Of a DNA stretch of 8,355 bases, positions 1 through 5,817 are shown piece after piece. The first letter of the stretch is position 1, and each line of letters begins with the position of its first letter. The DNA is from Spirochaetota bacterium (GTDB taxonomy: Bacteria; Spirochaetota; UBA4802; UBA5368). The notes under the pieces are model-generated. The model worked only from the letters and a program-made list of their open reading frames with translations, was not told where the DNA came from and did no database searches. Where the stretch lies: the NCBI GenBank assembly GCA_017998475.1, contig JAGODA010000138.1:1-8355 (forward strand), given 5' to 3'. The translations under genes were made by a program, and so were the position numbers.

Positions 1-1
1 C

Positions 2-295
2 ACCGTTCTCGCGACCGAGGACGATCCGCGCGTTCCCGATCGGGTCGATCTGATATTCATCTGCGACACCCTGCATTATATTGAAAAACCATCGGCATAT
101 GTCTCCAGAATGGCCTCCCATCTGGGTCCGGGCGGGCGCCTGGCGATCATCGATTTCGTGAAGAACTGGCCGCCGATGTCGAACCGTTTTACGGTCGAGG
201 AGCTGAAGGGGTGGGCGCGCGCCGCGGGGATGGAGCCGACGCGCGAATATGATTTTGTTGAAGACGAGTTTTTTATTGTATTTGTTAAACGATGA
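2..295 (+). CDS. Class I SAM-dependent methyltransferase, C-terminal part (5' end outside window)
   Basis: The reading frame is open from the window edge (first whole codon at position 2) to TGA at 293-295, giving 97 residues. Visible are the strand-4 type segment VDLIFICDTLHYI, in the place where UbiE/class I methyltransferases have 'D.v....lhh', then the conserved HLGPGGRLAIIDF post-motif (family form 'LkPGGrl.i.df'). The C-terminal FTVEELKGWARAAGMEP resembles the 'eel...l..aGF' helix of these enzymes. The N-terminal SAM-binding glycine loop lies outside the window, so only the fold is assigned; the methyl acceptor is unknown. The last codons are markedly AT-rich compared with the rest. The hydrolase gene starts 72 nt downstream and may be co-transcribed, since no terminator is visible between them. 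Confidence 0.8.
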   Translation, partial: TVLATEDDPRVPDRVDLIFICDTLHYIEKPSAYVSRMASHLGPGGRLAIIDFVKNWPPMSNRFTVEELKGWARAAGMEPTREYDFVEDEFFIVFVKR

Positions 296-351
296 TGCAT
301 GCTGTCTGTTTGTACATCGATTGAAGCGGCGGTCGATGGCACAGTATCCCG

Positions 352-357
352 AGGAGG
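352..357 (+). promoter_or_regulatory. Ribosome binding site fixing the hydrolase start
   Basis: AGGAGG lies 10 nt before the ATG at 368. The frame is also open upstream to an ATG at 299, but that codon has no Shine-Dalgarno sequence and would put 23 non-signal-like residues before a good hydrophobic signal segment, so 368 is preferred. Confidence 0.75.
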
Positions 358-367
358 TAGTATCGCC

Positions 368-1402
368 ATGTTTGGAAGGAAAACGATGGTTATTTGCGGC
401 GCGCTCGCGGTTATTCTGGCGGCGTCGTACGGTGCGGTTCGCTCGTGGAGCTCCACCGCGCACGGAATGCTCGACTGGCGCGTGGGCGTACTGTTAAAGT
501 ACGCGGAATTGACGAAGGTCGACCTGTTTCAGGAAGGGAGGCCGGTCGCCGATATACGTGAATTTTCGCGCCGGGGCACCGGCATACTGAAAGCGGCCCC
601 CACACCGCTTCCCGTGGTGCGCGATATCGACTTCCCGGGGCCGGCGGGCAGAATCCCGGCGCGGGTGTATGTTCCGGGTGATCAGGCGTCCTATCCCGTC
701 ATTATCTACTATCACGGAGGCGGATGGGTGATCGGCGATCTCGATTCGCACGACAACGTCTGCCGCGATCTCGCCGTGAAAGTGCCGGCCGTGGTGCTTT
801 CCGTGGATTATCGTCTCGCGCCGGAGCACGTCTTCCCGGCGGCGGTCGACGACGCCTTCGCCGCCATGCTATGGGTGACTGAAAACGCCGTTTCGATACA
901 GGGAGACCCAACCCGTATAGCCGTGGCCGGCGACAGCGCCGGCGGCAACCTCGCGGCGGTGGTGGCCCGCATGGCACGCGACAGGGGCGTGCGGCTCTCG
1001 GCCCAGGTGCTCATCTATCCCGCCGTCAACCTGACGGACTTCTCCACGGACTCGTACAGGCTTTTCGGAGACGGATATTATCTTACACGGCGTTACATGG
1101 AAAAATTCCGGGCATACTACATGCCGGACAATAAGAAATGGGCCGATGCGCGGGTGTCCCCCCTGCTTCATGGCGGATTCTCGGCTCTTCCCCCGGCGAT
1201 GGTGCTCACCGCGCAGTTCGACGTGCTCCGCGACGAGGGTGAGGCCTACGCGGCCGCGCTCGAAAAGGCCGGTGTTCCGGTGACGGCGAAGCGCTATCCC
1301 GGCATGATTCACGGCTTTATCGCGATGGATCGCCTGCTCCCGGCGGCGAAAGACGCCCGTCGCGATTGCGCGGAATTTCTGCGTTCCGTATGGGCGCGTT
1401 GA
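368..1402 (+). CDS. Alpha/beta hydrolase, hormone-sensitive lipase family (family IV esterase/lipase), with N-terminal signal or anchor
   Basis: This 344-residue protein has every hallmark of the HSL (Abhydrolase_3) family. The oxyanion-hole motif HGGGW is at residues 116-120, the nucleophile elbow GDSAGG at 188-193 (Ser190), the acid in FDVLRDEG (Asp285) and the base in MIHGF (His315). DYRLAPEH, the usual family motif between oxyanion hole and nucleophile, is also present. Such enzymes hydrolyse short- to medium-chain acyl esters; the natural substrate cannot be read from sequence. Residues 1 to about 22 (MFGRKTMVICGALAVILAAS) are a basic-then-hydrophobic signal or anchor without a clear AxA site, so the enzyme is probably tethered to the inner membrane and faces the periplasm. 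Most HSL enzymes of about 310 residues are cytoplasmic, so the extension is notable. The preceding methyltransferase may share its transcript. Confidence 0.92.
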   Translation: MFGRKTMVICGALAVILAASYGAVRSWSSTAHGMLDWRVGVLLKYAELTKVDLFQEGRPVADIREFSRRGTGILKAAPTPLPVVRDIDFPGPAGRIPARVYVPGDQASYPVIIYYHGGGWVIGDLDSHDNVCRDLAVKVPAVVLSVDYRLAPEHVFPAAVDDAFAAMLWVTENAVSIQGDPTRIAVAGDSAGGNLAAVVARMARDRGVRLSAQVLIYPAVNLTDFSTDSYRLFGDGYYLTRRYMEKFRAYYMPDNKKWADARVSPLLHGGFSALPPAMVLTAQFDVLRDEGEAYAAALEKAGVPVTAKRYPGMIHGFIAMDRLLPAAKDARRDCAEFLRSVWAR

Positions 1403-1484
1403 TCGGTTAGACGAATACTCAGTTCGATGCGCCGTTCCATTCGACCGCCGGCCGTGAGAGACGGGCGGGGGAAATGAAAATGGA

Positions 1485-1513
1485 TTGACAGTGCCCGAAC
1501 GGCCGCATAACCT
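1485..1513 (+). promoter_or_regulatory. Candidate sigma-70-type promoter in the hydrolase-nitroreductase gap
   Basis: A perfect TTGACA (1485-1490) is followed by weak -10 options: CATAAC at 1506 (15-nt spacer) or TAACCT at 1508 (17-nt spacer). It would give a leader of about 150 nt before the nitroreductase gene. The 263-nt gap (1403-1665) otherwise holds a GC-rich imperfect hairpin around 1446-1469 without a T run, so no intrinsic terminator for the hydrolase is visible. Confidence 0.35.
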
Positions 1514-1572
1514 CGGCTGATCCATGTGGGCCGCGAGTGAACGCTTCAGGTAATGGGAGTCTGGCCGGCTTC

Positions 1573-1578
1573 TATAAT
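1573..1578 (+). promoter_or_regulatory. Perfect TATAAT -10-like hexamer before the nitroreductase gene
   Basis: TATAAT stands 87 nt before the ATG at 1666 in otherwise GC-rich DNA. No TTGACA-like hexamer lies 16-18 nt upstream and no TGn extension precedes it. It is therefore either an activator-dependent promoter or chance. Confidence 0.3.
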
Positions 1579-1665
1579 CCAGGGATTTCGTTCTGAGAAC
1601 CGGGAATCGTGCGTAAGGCAGTTCGCCGGTCCGCCGGAATGACGACGGGAAATCGAGGAGGTGCC

Positions 1666-2313
1666 ATGAAACGACTGCTCGCTCTGATGATAACAGCCCT
1701 GCTTGTGGCCTCGTCGTCGCACGTCGCGGCGCAGGGGGCGTCCGATATCGCGCTTAAAAAGCCCTCCACTGCACGGATGGACCTGGTCGACGCGCTCGTG
1801 GCGCGCAAATCGACCCGCGCCTTCGCGGAAAGGCCTCTCGCGACCGACGACCTCGGAGCGATACTGTGGTCCGCCAACGGTATCAATCGCCCGGGAGGAA
1901 AGCGCACCGCGCCGGCCGCGTATGGAAGGCAGTATATCAAACTCTATCTCGTTTCCGAGGAAGGCGCCTGGCTCTATGACGCGGACGGCCACAGGCTGGT
2001 CGCGCTCGCCAATCCCGGGACCAGAAAAGACGTCGCGACCCAGGGGTATGTGGCCCGCGCGCCGCATGTTCTGGTTATCGTCGCGGATCTCGGCCGTTTC
2101 CCGCTCTTTGTCACCGGAAGAGAGGACCGCGTACGCGTCGCGCATTCCACGGCCGGATGTATCGCGCAGAACGTGTACCTGATGGCCGCCGCCCTGAAGG
2201 CCGGGACCTGCATGGTCGCCGGGGTGGACGAAAAAGGGGCCAGGAAAGCGCTCGGCCTCACCAGGGACGAGATACCGCTCTATGTAATGCCGCTCGGGTA
2301 TCCCGAGAAGTAG
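1666..2313 (+). CDS. Exported nitroreductase-family (SagB/ThcOx-like) flavoprotein
   Basis: The 215-residue product starts at the ATG preceded by GAGGAGG (1655-1661), not at the in-frame GTG at 1609, because it then begins with a typical Sec signal peptide: MKRLL, a hydrophobic core to about residue 17, and probable cleavage after VAA (residue 22). The mature part has the nitroreductase layout. RKSTRAF at 47-53 matches the family's 'R+S.R.F' FMN-phosphate-binding start. YIKLYLVSEEGAWLYD at 90-105 and the HSTAGCIAQNVYLMAAALKAG helix at 160-180 are typical of SagB/ThcOx-type members, and LYVMPLGYPEK is the usual C-terminal 'G.P' strand. These proteins bind FMN and oxidise or reduce small substrates; SagB relatives make azolines into azoles, but no peptide-maturation partner genes are present. 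The substrate is unknown. The signal has no twin arginine, so how FMN is acquired outside the cytoplasm is unclear. Confidence 0.85.
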   Translation: MKRLLALMITALLVASSSHVAAQGASDIALKKPSTARMDLVDALVARKSTRAFAERPLATDDLGAILWSANGINRPGGKRTAPAAYGRQYIKLYLVSEEGAWLYDADGHRLVALANPGTRKDVATQGYVARAPHVLVIVADLGRFPLFVTGREDRVRVAHSTAGCIAQNVYLMAAALKAGTCMVAGVDEKGARKALGLTRDEIPLYVMPLGYPEK

Positions 2314-2348
2314 CGGGCGTCGCCCGTCGGAATCCCTCATGCGCTGAA

Positions 2349-2368
2349 TTATTGTTGACAGACAATAA
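2349..2368 (+). promoter_or_regulatory. Operator-like palindrome overlapping a TTGACA -35-like hexamer
   Basis: TTATTGT (2349-2355) and ACAATAA (2362-2368) are perfect 7-bp inverted arms separated by 6 nt. The left arm runs into TTGACA at 2355-2360, so a dimeric regulator bound here would compete with or contact RNA polymerase. The matching -10 is poor (TTTCTG at 17 nt; TGTATG at 21 nt), so promoter activity is uncertain. The palindrome is the only AT-rich island in the gap between the nitroreductase and the aminotransferase operon. A 5-bp stem just after the nitroreductase stop (2314-2326) has no T run. Confidence 0.45.
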
Positions 2369-2406
2369 AAGCGGGTGTTTCTGTATGTCGATTGTTCCGT
2401 CTACCG

Positions 2407-2428
2407 AGACCGGCATGGCCGGTCTTTT
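2407..2428 (+). terminator. Terminator-like hairpin immediately before the aminotransferase RBS (terminator or attenuator)
   Basis: The arms AGACCGGC (2407-2414) and GCCGGTCT (2418-2425) form 8 perfect pairs around a 3-nt ATG loop. Bases 2425-2428 are a run of four T, the first of which closes the stem. It could end the nitroreductase transcript. However, it sits only 17 nt before the next start codon, leaving no room for a promoter in between, so transcription of the next operon must pass through it. A weaker alternative hairpin, 2397-2402 pairing with 2407-2413 with one bulged C, is mutually exclusive with it. Confidence 0.6.
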
Positions 2429-2445
2429 CCTGTGCGGAGGAAGCG

Positions 2446-3717
2446 ATGAGCGACGCGAGCGAAGATCTGAAAAAGCGTGCCCTGGCGGATTTTGCCGAAT
2501 TTATCAGCCCGATGAAGGTTCGCACCCTGAAAAGCGCGGGTATCGATATAATCGAGGAGAAGCGGGAAGGGGCTTCCACGTGGGATATAACCGGCAGGCG
2601 GTATATCGACTGTCAGACCGGTTCGGGGATAATGAATGTCGGGCGCTGTAATCAGGAGATCGCCTCGGCGCTCAAGAAAGCCCTCGACACCTACGACATG
2701 GGCGTGTTCCTGCTCTGTTCGCGCCAGAAGGCCGATCTTGCCAGAAAGCTCGCGGAGATCGCTCCCGGCGACGATCTGAAGGGGGTGGTATTCGGCTCCG
2801 GCGGCGGCGAGGCCAACGACGCGGCGATCAAGATCGCGCGCGGCTTCACCATGAGGCCGGGCATCATCTATACCGAGAAGGCCTATCACGGCCATACCGG
2901 TTTTTCGCTCTCGGCCATCGGGCGCGCCGCCTACCGCGAGCCGTTCGAGCCGCTCATGCCGGGTTTCACCATGGTGCCCTTCGGCGACCTGGAGGCCATG
3001 AGAAAGGCCGTAACGGACGATACCGCGGCCGTTATCCTGGAGCCGATACAGGGAGAGGGCGGCATCAATATCCCCCCCGACGACTACCTGCCCGGTGTGC
3101 GGAAAATCTGCGACGAGCACGAAGCGCTCCTTATCTTCGACGAGATCCAGACCGGCTTCGCGCGGACGGGAAGAATGTTCGCCTCCGAGCACTGGGGCGT
3201 GGCGCCCGATGTCATGACCGTCGCGAAATCGCTGGGCGGCGGCATCTATCCCATCTCCGCGACGATCTTTAAAGAAGAGATAATGGACTTTTTCATCCCG
3301 CATCCCTTTATTCACCTGTCGACGTTCGGAGGGTCCGACCTGGGCTGCATAGTTGGCCTGGCCACGATAGAGTACATCCAGAAACACGATCTCGCCGGTA
3401 ACGCGGAGGCCATGGGGCGGCGCTTCGGCGAGGGCTTCGACCGCCTGCTCGGCCTCTATCCCGACCTGCTGCTCGAGGTGCGGCGGAAGGGGCTCATGAT
3501 GGGATTGCAGTACACGAACGAGTCTATAGGGCCGCGCCTTACCAGAAAGCTCGCCGAGCGCGGGGTGCTCGCCATCTACACCGGAAACGATCCGAGCATC
3601 TGCCGCTTCATGCCGCCGCTCGTCATTACGCCCGAGGAGGTCGATTTCGTCCTCGAGGCGCTCGATGGATCGATGAAAGAGCTCGCCGGGGAGAGCGGCA
3701 TAGGAAGGAACGATTGA
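2446..3717 (+). CDS. Class III PLP-dependent aminotransferase (ornithine/putrescine/acetylornithine-type fold)
   Basis: The 423-residue protein starts at the ATG 5 nt after GGAGG (2436-2440), although the frame is open further upstream. Class III motifs appear in order: GSGGGEANDAAIKIAR from residue 117 (PLP phosphate loop), YHGHTG at 147-152, EPIQGEGG at 199-206, LIFDEIQTGFARTG with Asp232 pairing the pyridine nitrogen, DVMTVAKSLGGG with the Schiff-base Lys261, and HLSTFGGSD near 291-297. Length and motifs fit the family, whose members move an amino group from omega-amino acids, diamines or related amines to a 2-oxo acid in the cytoplasm. Two segments depart from the usual forms: SGGGEAN instead of SG.EAN, and FGGSDLGC instead of FGGNPLAC. 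The donor cannot be named. It is first of three closely spaced genes with an SCP2-like protein and an APC permease, which suggests that the permease supplies its substrate. Confidence 0.9.
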   Translation: MSDASEDLKKRALADFAEFISPMKVRTLKSAGIDIIEEKREGASTWDITGRRYIDCQTGSGIMNVGRCNQEIASALKKALDTYDMGVFLLCSRQKADLARKLAEIAPGDDLKGVVFGSGGGEANDAAIKIARGFTMRPGIIYTEKAYHGHTGFSLSAIGRAAYREPFEPLMPGFTMVPFGDLEAMRKAVTDDTAAVILEPIQGEGGINIPPDDYLPGVRKICDEHEALLIFDEIQTGFARTGRMFASEHWGVAPDVMTVAKSLGGGIYPISATIFKEEIMDFFIPHPFIHLSTFGGSDLGCIVGLATIEYIQKHDLAGNAEAMGRRFGEGFDRLLGLYPDLLLEVRRKGLMMGLQYTNESIGPRLTRKLAERGVLAIYTGNDPSICRFMPPLVITPEEVDFVLEALDGSMKELAGESGIGRND

Positions 3718-3743
3718 CGACCGGGCATATCAGGGGGAGATGA

Positions 3744-4103
3744 ATGGCAAAGAAGGAAGAGATCCTGGAGGCGCTTGCCGATTACAGGGTACAGTGCAAC
3801 GAGAACAAGCGTCTCAGGCGCATGCAGCGCGACTGGTCGCGCCTGCTGCATTTCGTGGCCGAGGACACGGGCGACATTTTCACGATGGACGTGGTGAAGG
3901 GCGAGATCGTTTCATACGAAGCGGGGGCGAAGGGTACGCCCGACGTCATCGTGACCGCCTCGAGCGAAGACCTGTGCGACATGTTCTGGGGGGACCTCAA
4001 CCCGTCGCAGAAATACCTGGCGGGTGAGATAAAGGTAAAGGCGTCGCAGGAGGACGTGGTCCGTCTCGACGCCATAACCATGATTATCTGGCCGGACGTC
4101 TGA
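3744..4103 (+). CDS. SCP2-like (sterol carrier protein 2 fold) small protein
   Basis: The 119-residue protein starts at an ATG after a GGGGGAG ribosome binding site (3733-3739). From about residue 25 it follows the SCP2 pattern: alternating strands in HFVAEDTGDIFTMDVVKGEI, then PDVIVTASSEDLCDMFWGDLNPSQKYLAGEIKV. The last part matches the family signature in which 'D..i..s.edl..l..G..np..ay..G.ikv' forms the helix and strands lining a hydrophobic tunnel. SCP2 domains bind lipids, acyl-CoA or other hydrophobic ligands and often accompany catalytic domains. There is no signal peptide or membrane segment, so it is cytoplasmic; the first 30 residues are highly charged and probably helical. It lies 26 nt after the aminotransferase and 10 nt before the permease, so it is almost certainly co-transcribed. 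It may hold a hydrophobic substrate or be an accessory subunit, but its ligand is unknown. Confidence 0.75.
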   Translation: MAKKEEILEALADYRVQCNENKRLRRMQRDWSRLLHFVAEDTGDIFTMDVVKGEIVSYEAGAKGTPDVIVTASSEDLCDMFWGDLNPSQKYLAGEIKVKASQEDVVRLDAITMIIWPDV

Positions 4104-4113
4104 GGAGGGCCCC

Positions 4114-5511
4114 ATGACCGAGCTCAGAAAGGTTCTAAAGCTCCGTACCGTCGTCTCCACCTCGTCCGGGATGGCGATCGCCACCTCGTGCTACCTGGCG
4201 GGAATCCAGGTGGCGACCATAGTGGCGGGCGAGCTGGCCTGGATCTCCATCCTCGTGGCGGGACTTCTGTGCCTGCTTTCGTCGATGTGTTTCGCGGAGC
4301 TCACTTCGCTTTATCCCACGGCGGCGGGAATCAAACTGTTCATCCAGAACGCCTTCAGCGAGCGCGCCGCGATAATTATCGGTATGTTCTACGTGCTCCT
4401 GGGGATATCGATGGTAGGGGCCGAGAGCTTTCTGCTTTCCAGCGTGCTCTCGTCGACCCTGACGCTGGTGGGGCCCGAGTTCGACCGGTTTTTCTGGATG
4501 CTCTTCTTCATTGCCTTCGTGGCCTTCATCAATTACCGCGGCGTGCTCATTACGGGGCTGGTGCAGGATGTGCTTACCTATACAATGATAGCCTTTCTGA
4601 TAGGGGTTTCCATCTATACCCTCGGCACTCACCCCGTCGACATCACGGCGGCCATTGCGGGCCCCAAATTCACCGCGAACAGCGTGCTCAGCGCCGCGGG
4701 AGTGGGGGTTTTCCTGTATGTCGGCTTTGAATGGGTCACACCGCTGGCCGAGGAGACCACCGATTACAGGCTTATCGGCCGGGGGATGCTGCTGGCGATA
4801 GGACTCCTCGCCGTGACCTATTCTCTCTTTACGGTCGCCATGTACACCGGTCTTACCGAGGAACAGCTGGCGGGCGGAACTCCGATCCCGCACATTCTGT
4901 TCGGGAAAAACCTGTTCGGCGGTCCGGGCGTAATTATCTTCATGATTATGAGCGTACTCGCGTCGGTAACCTCGTTCAATTCGGGTCTGCTCAACACCTC
5001 GCGTTTTGCCTATGCCATGGGGCGCGACAATGTCCTCCCGCGGATTTTCACGTCGCTGCACCCCGATCACGCGTCGCCGCGGGTCGCGATCCTCGCGCTC
5101 GCTCTCTTTGCCGTTGCGGTAAGCGTGGTGACCTTCTTTACGGGCCTCTATCTCTTTATTATCCTCATGGCGGCCGCCCTGGAATGCTTCATTTACGTCG
5201 TCATGGCGCTGTGTGTGATCCGCCTCCGCAGGCTTCAGGGCGAACGCGAGCGGTCGTTTAAAATTCCGTTCGGCATCGTAATACCGGCCTTTACGGCCCT
5301 GGTTTTCACGGGGCTTCTGCTCGGCATCTTCGCCGACACCAGCCGGGATTACGCGGGAAACGTACTCTTTGAAAACTACTGGGTCGCCGCGGTGATGGGA
5401 GCGTTTTTCCTTCTCACGGCCGCCTACGCGCTCGCCGTCGTGCCGGTTTTAAAGAAAAGGGCGGCGGAGCGTTCGGGCAGGCGTGAGCGCCGCAGGCCGG
5501 GCAAAGAATGA
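4114..5511 (+). CDS. APC-superfamily amino acid/amine permease
   Basis: The 465-residue protein begins at ATG 4114; its Shine-Dalgarno AGGAGGG (4103-4109) starts on the last base of the SCP2 gene's stop codon, consistent with translational coupling. About 12 hydrophobic helices can be traced (near residues 13-35, 43-65, 85-112, 127-142, 148-170, 190-210, 224-245, 270-292, 324-343, 345-370, 385-405 and 422-446). The TM6 segment GFEWVTPLAEET matches the APC 'GfE....lAEEt' motif, and SRFAYAMGRDNVLPRIF with SPRVAI matches the 'R..yAm.rDg.lP..f....p..A' loop before TM9. The C-terminus is a short, very basic cytoplasmic tail. Such carriers import amino acids or polyamines by proton or sodium symport, or exchange them. 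By position it should transport the aminotransferase's substrate or product, which is inference. A strong terminator follows 39 nt after the stop codon. Confidence 0.9.
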   Translation: MTELRKVLKLRTVVSTSSGMAIATSCYLAGIQVATIVAGELAWISILVAGLLCLLSSMCFAELTSLYPTAAGIKLFIQNAFSERAAIIIGMFYVLLGISMVGAESFLLSSVLSSTLTLVGPEFDRFFWMLFFIAFVAFINYRGVLITGLVQDVLTYTMIAFLIGVSIYTLGTHPVDITAAIAGPKFTANSVLSAAGVGVFLYVGFEWVTPLAEETTDYRLIGRGMLLAIGLLAVTYSLFTVAMYTGLTEEQLAGGTPIPHILFGKNLFGGPGVIIFMIMSVLASVTSFNSGLLNTSRFAYAMGRDNVLPRIFTSLHPDHASPRVAILALALFAVAVSVVTFFTGLYLFIILMAAALECFIYVVMALCVIRLRRLQGERERSFKIPFGIVIPAFTALVFTGLLLGIFADTSRDYAGNVLFENYWVAAVMGAFFLLTAAYALAVVPVLKKRAAERSGRRERRRPGKE

Positions 5512-5549
5512 GCGGAAAAAGAAGGCGGAATAAATATGACGTATAACGA

Positions 5550-5578
5550 GAACGGCCTTTCGGGCCGTTCATTTTTTT
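5550..5578 (+). terminator. Intrinsic terminator of the aminotransferase-SCP2-permease operon
   Basis: GAACGGCC (5550-5557) and GGCCGTTC (5563-5570) form an 8-bp stem with a TTTCG loop, followed by A and seven T. This is a textbook rho-independent terminator. Confidence 0.93.
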
Positions 5579-5684
5579 GTCCGAAAAACCGATTATGTCT
5601 CATTTAATGCTTGCAATTTATTTATAAATGCGATATGCGTATGTCACGTTATCCGATATTGTTGTGAGTTTCAAGGGAACGTGG

Positions 5685-5779
5685 TCGTGCGCGCGTTTTT
5701 TTCGAATTATTTCCGCTTTCGCGAAAATAATTGTAAAATATTCGCAAAAAGGAACGAAAACAATAATAGACGCGCACGA
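5685..5779 (+). repeat. Long-range 9-bp inverted repeat enclosing the inner hairpin
   Basis: TCGTGCGCG (5685-5693) is exactly complementary to CGCGCACGA (5771-5779), with 77 nt between. These are the two GC-rich islands in an AT-rich region and could close a larger RNA structure around the 5705-5732 hairpin. GC-rich alternating sequence makes chance pairing more likely than arm length alone implies. Confidence 0.4.
5705..5732 (+). repeat. 28-nt inverted repeat (hairpin) in the H1-like gene leader
   Basis: AATTATTT (5705-5712) and AAATAATT (5725-5732) pair perfectly. After one C/A mismatch, CGC (5714-5716) pairs with GCG (5721-5723) around a TTTC loop. A run of seven T directly precedes the 5' arm (5696-5702) and no T run follows, so on this strand it does not look like a terminator; an operator or leader hairpin is more likely. 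Confidence 0.55.
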
Positions 5780-5817
5780 ACGCACATTCTAACAAACTAA
5801 TATAGAGGAGAGCTACA

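Larger units (their letters stand above)
5580..5817 (+). promoter_or_regulatory. AT-rich promoter/leader region of the H1-like gene
   Basis: The gene-free stretch between the permease stop (5511) and the H1-like start (5818) is 306 nt. After the terminator, the remaining 238 nt are far richer in A and T than any other part of the window. Promoter candidates are TTGCAA (5611-5616) with TATGCG 17 nt downstream, and TAAAAT (5734-5739) without a good -35; neither is convincing. Also present are a 10-bp perfect palindrome ATTTATAAAT (5620-5629), inverted arms CATTTA/TAAATG (5601-5606, 5625-5630), and the nested inverted repeats listed separately. The ribosome binding site GAGGAG (5805-5810) is strong and well placed, 7 nt before the ATG. 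The composition suggests regulation by DNA-bending or nucleoid proteins, a structured 5' leader, or both. Confidence 0.5.

Noticed and set aside
315..338. 6-bp inverted repeat CATCGA/TCGATG with a 12-nt spacer before the hydrolase gene
   Set aside because: The arms are short, there are no adjacent promoter hexamers, and such a pair is expected by chance in a gap of this size.
2401..3387. Minus-strand 328-codon open frame opposite the aminotransferase
   Set aside because: It has no recognisable domain and is fully overlapped by a gene with intact class III aminotransferase motifs.
4135..5070. Minus-strand 311-codon open frame opposite the permease
   Set aside because: Composition rich in Arg, His, Glu and Gly is typical of a GC-rich antisense shadow; the plus strand encodes a clear APC permease.
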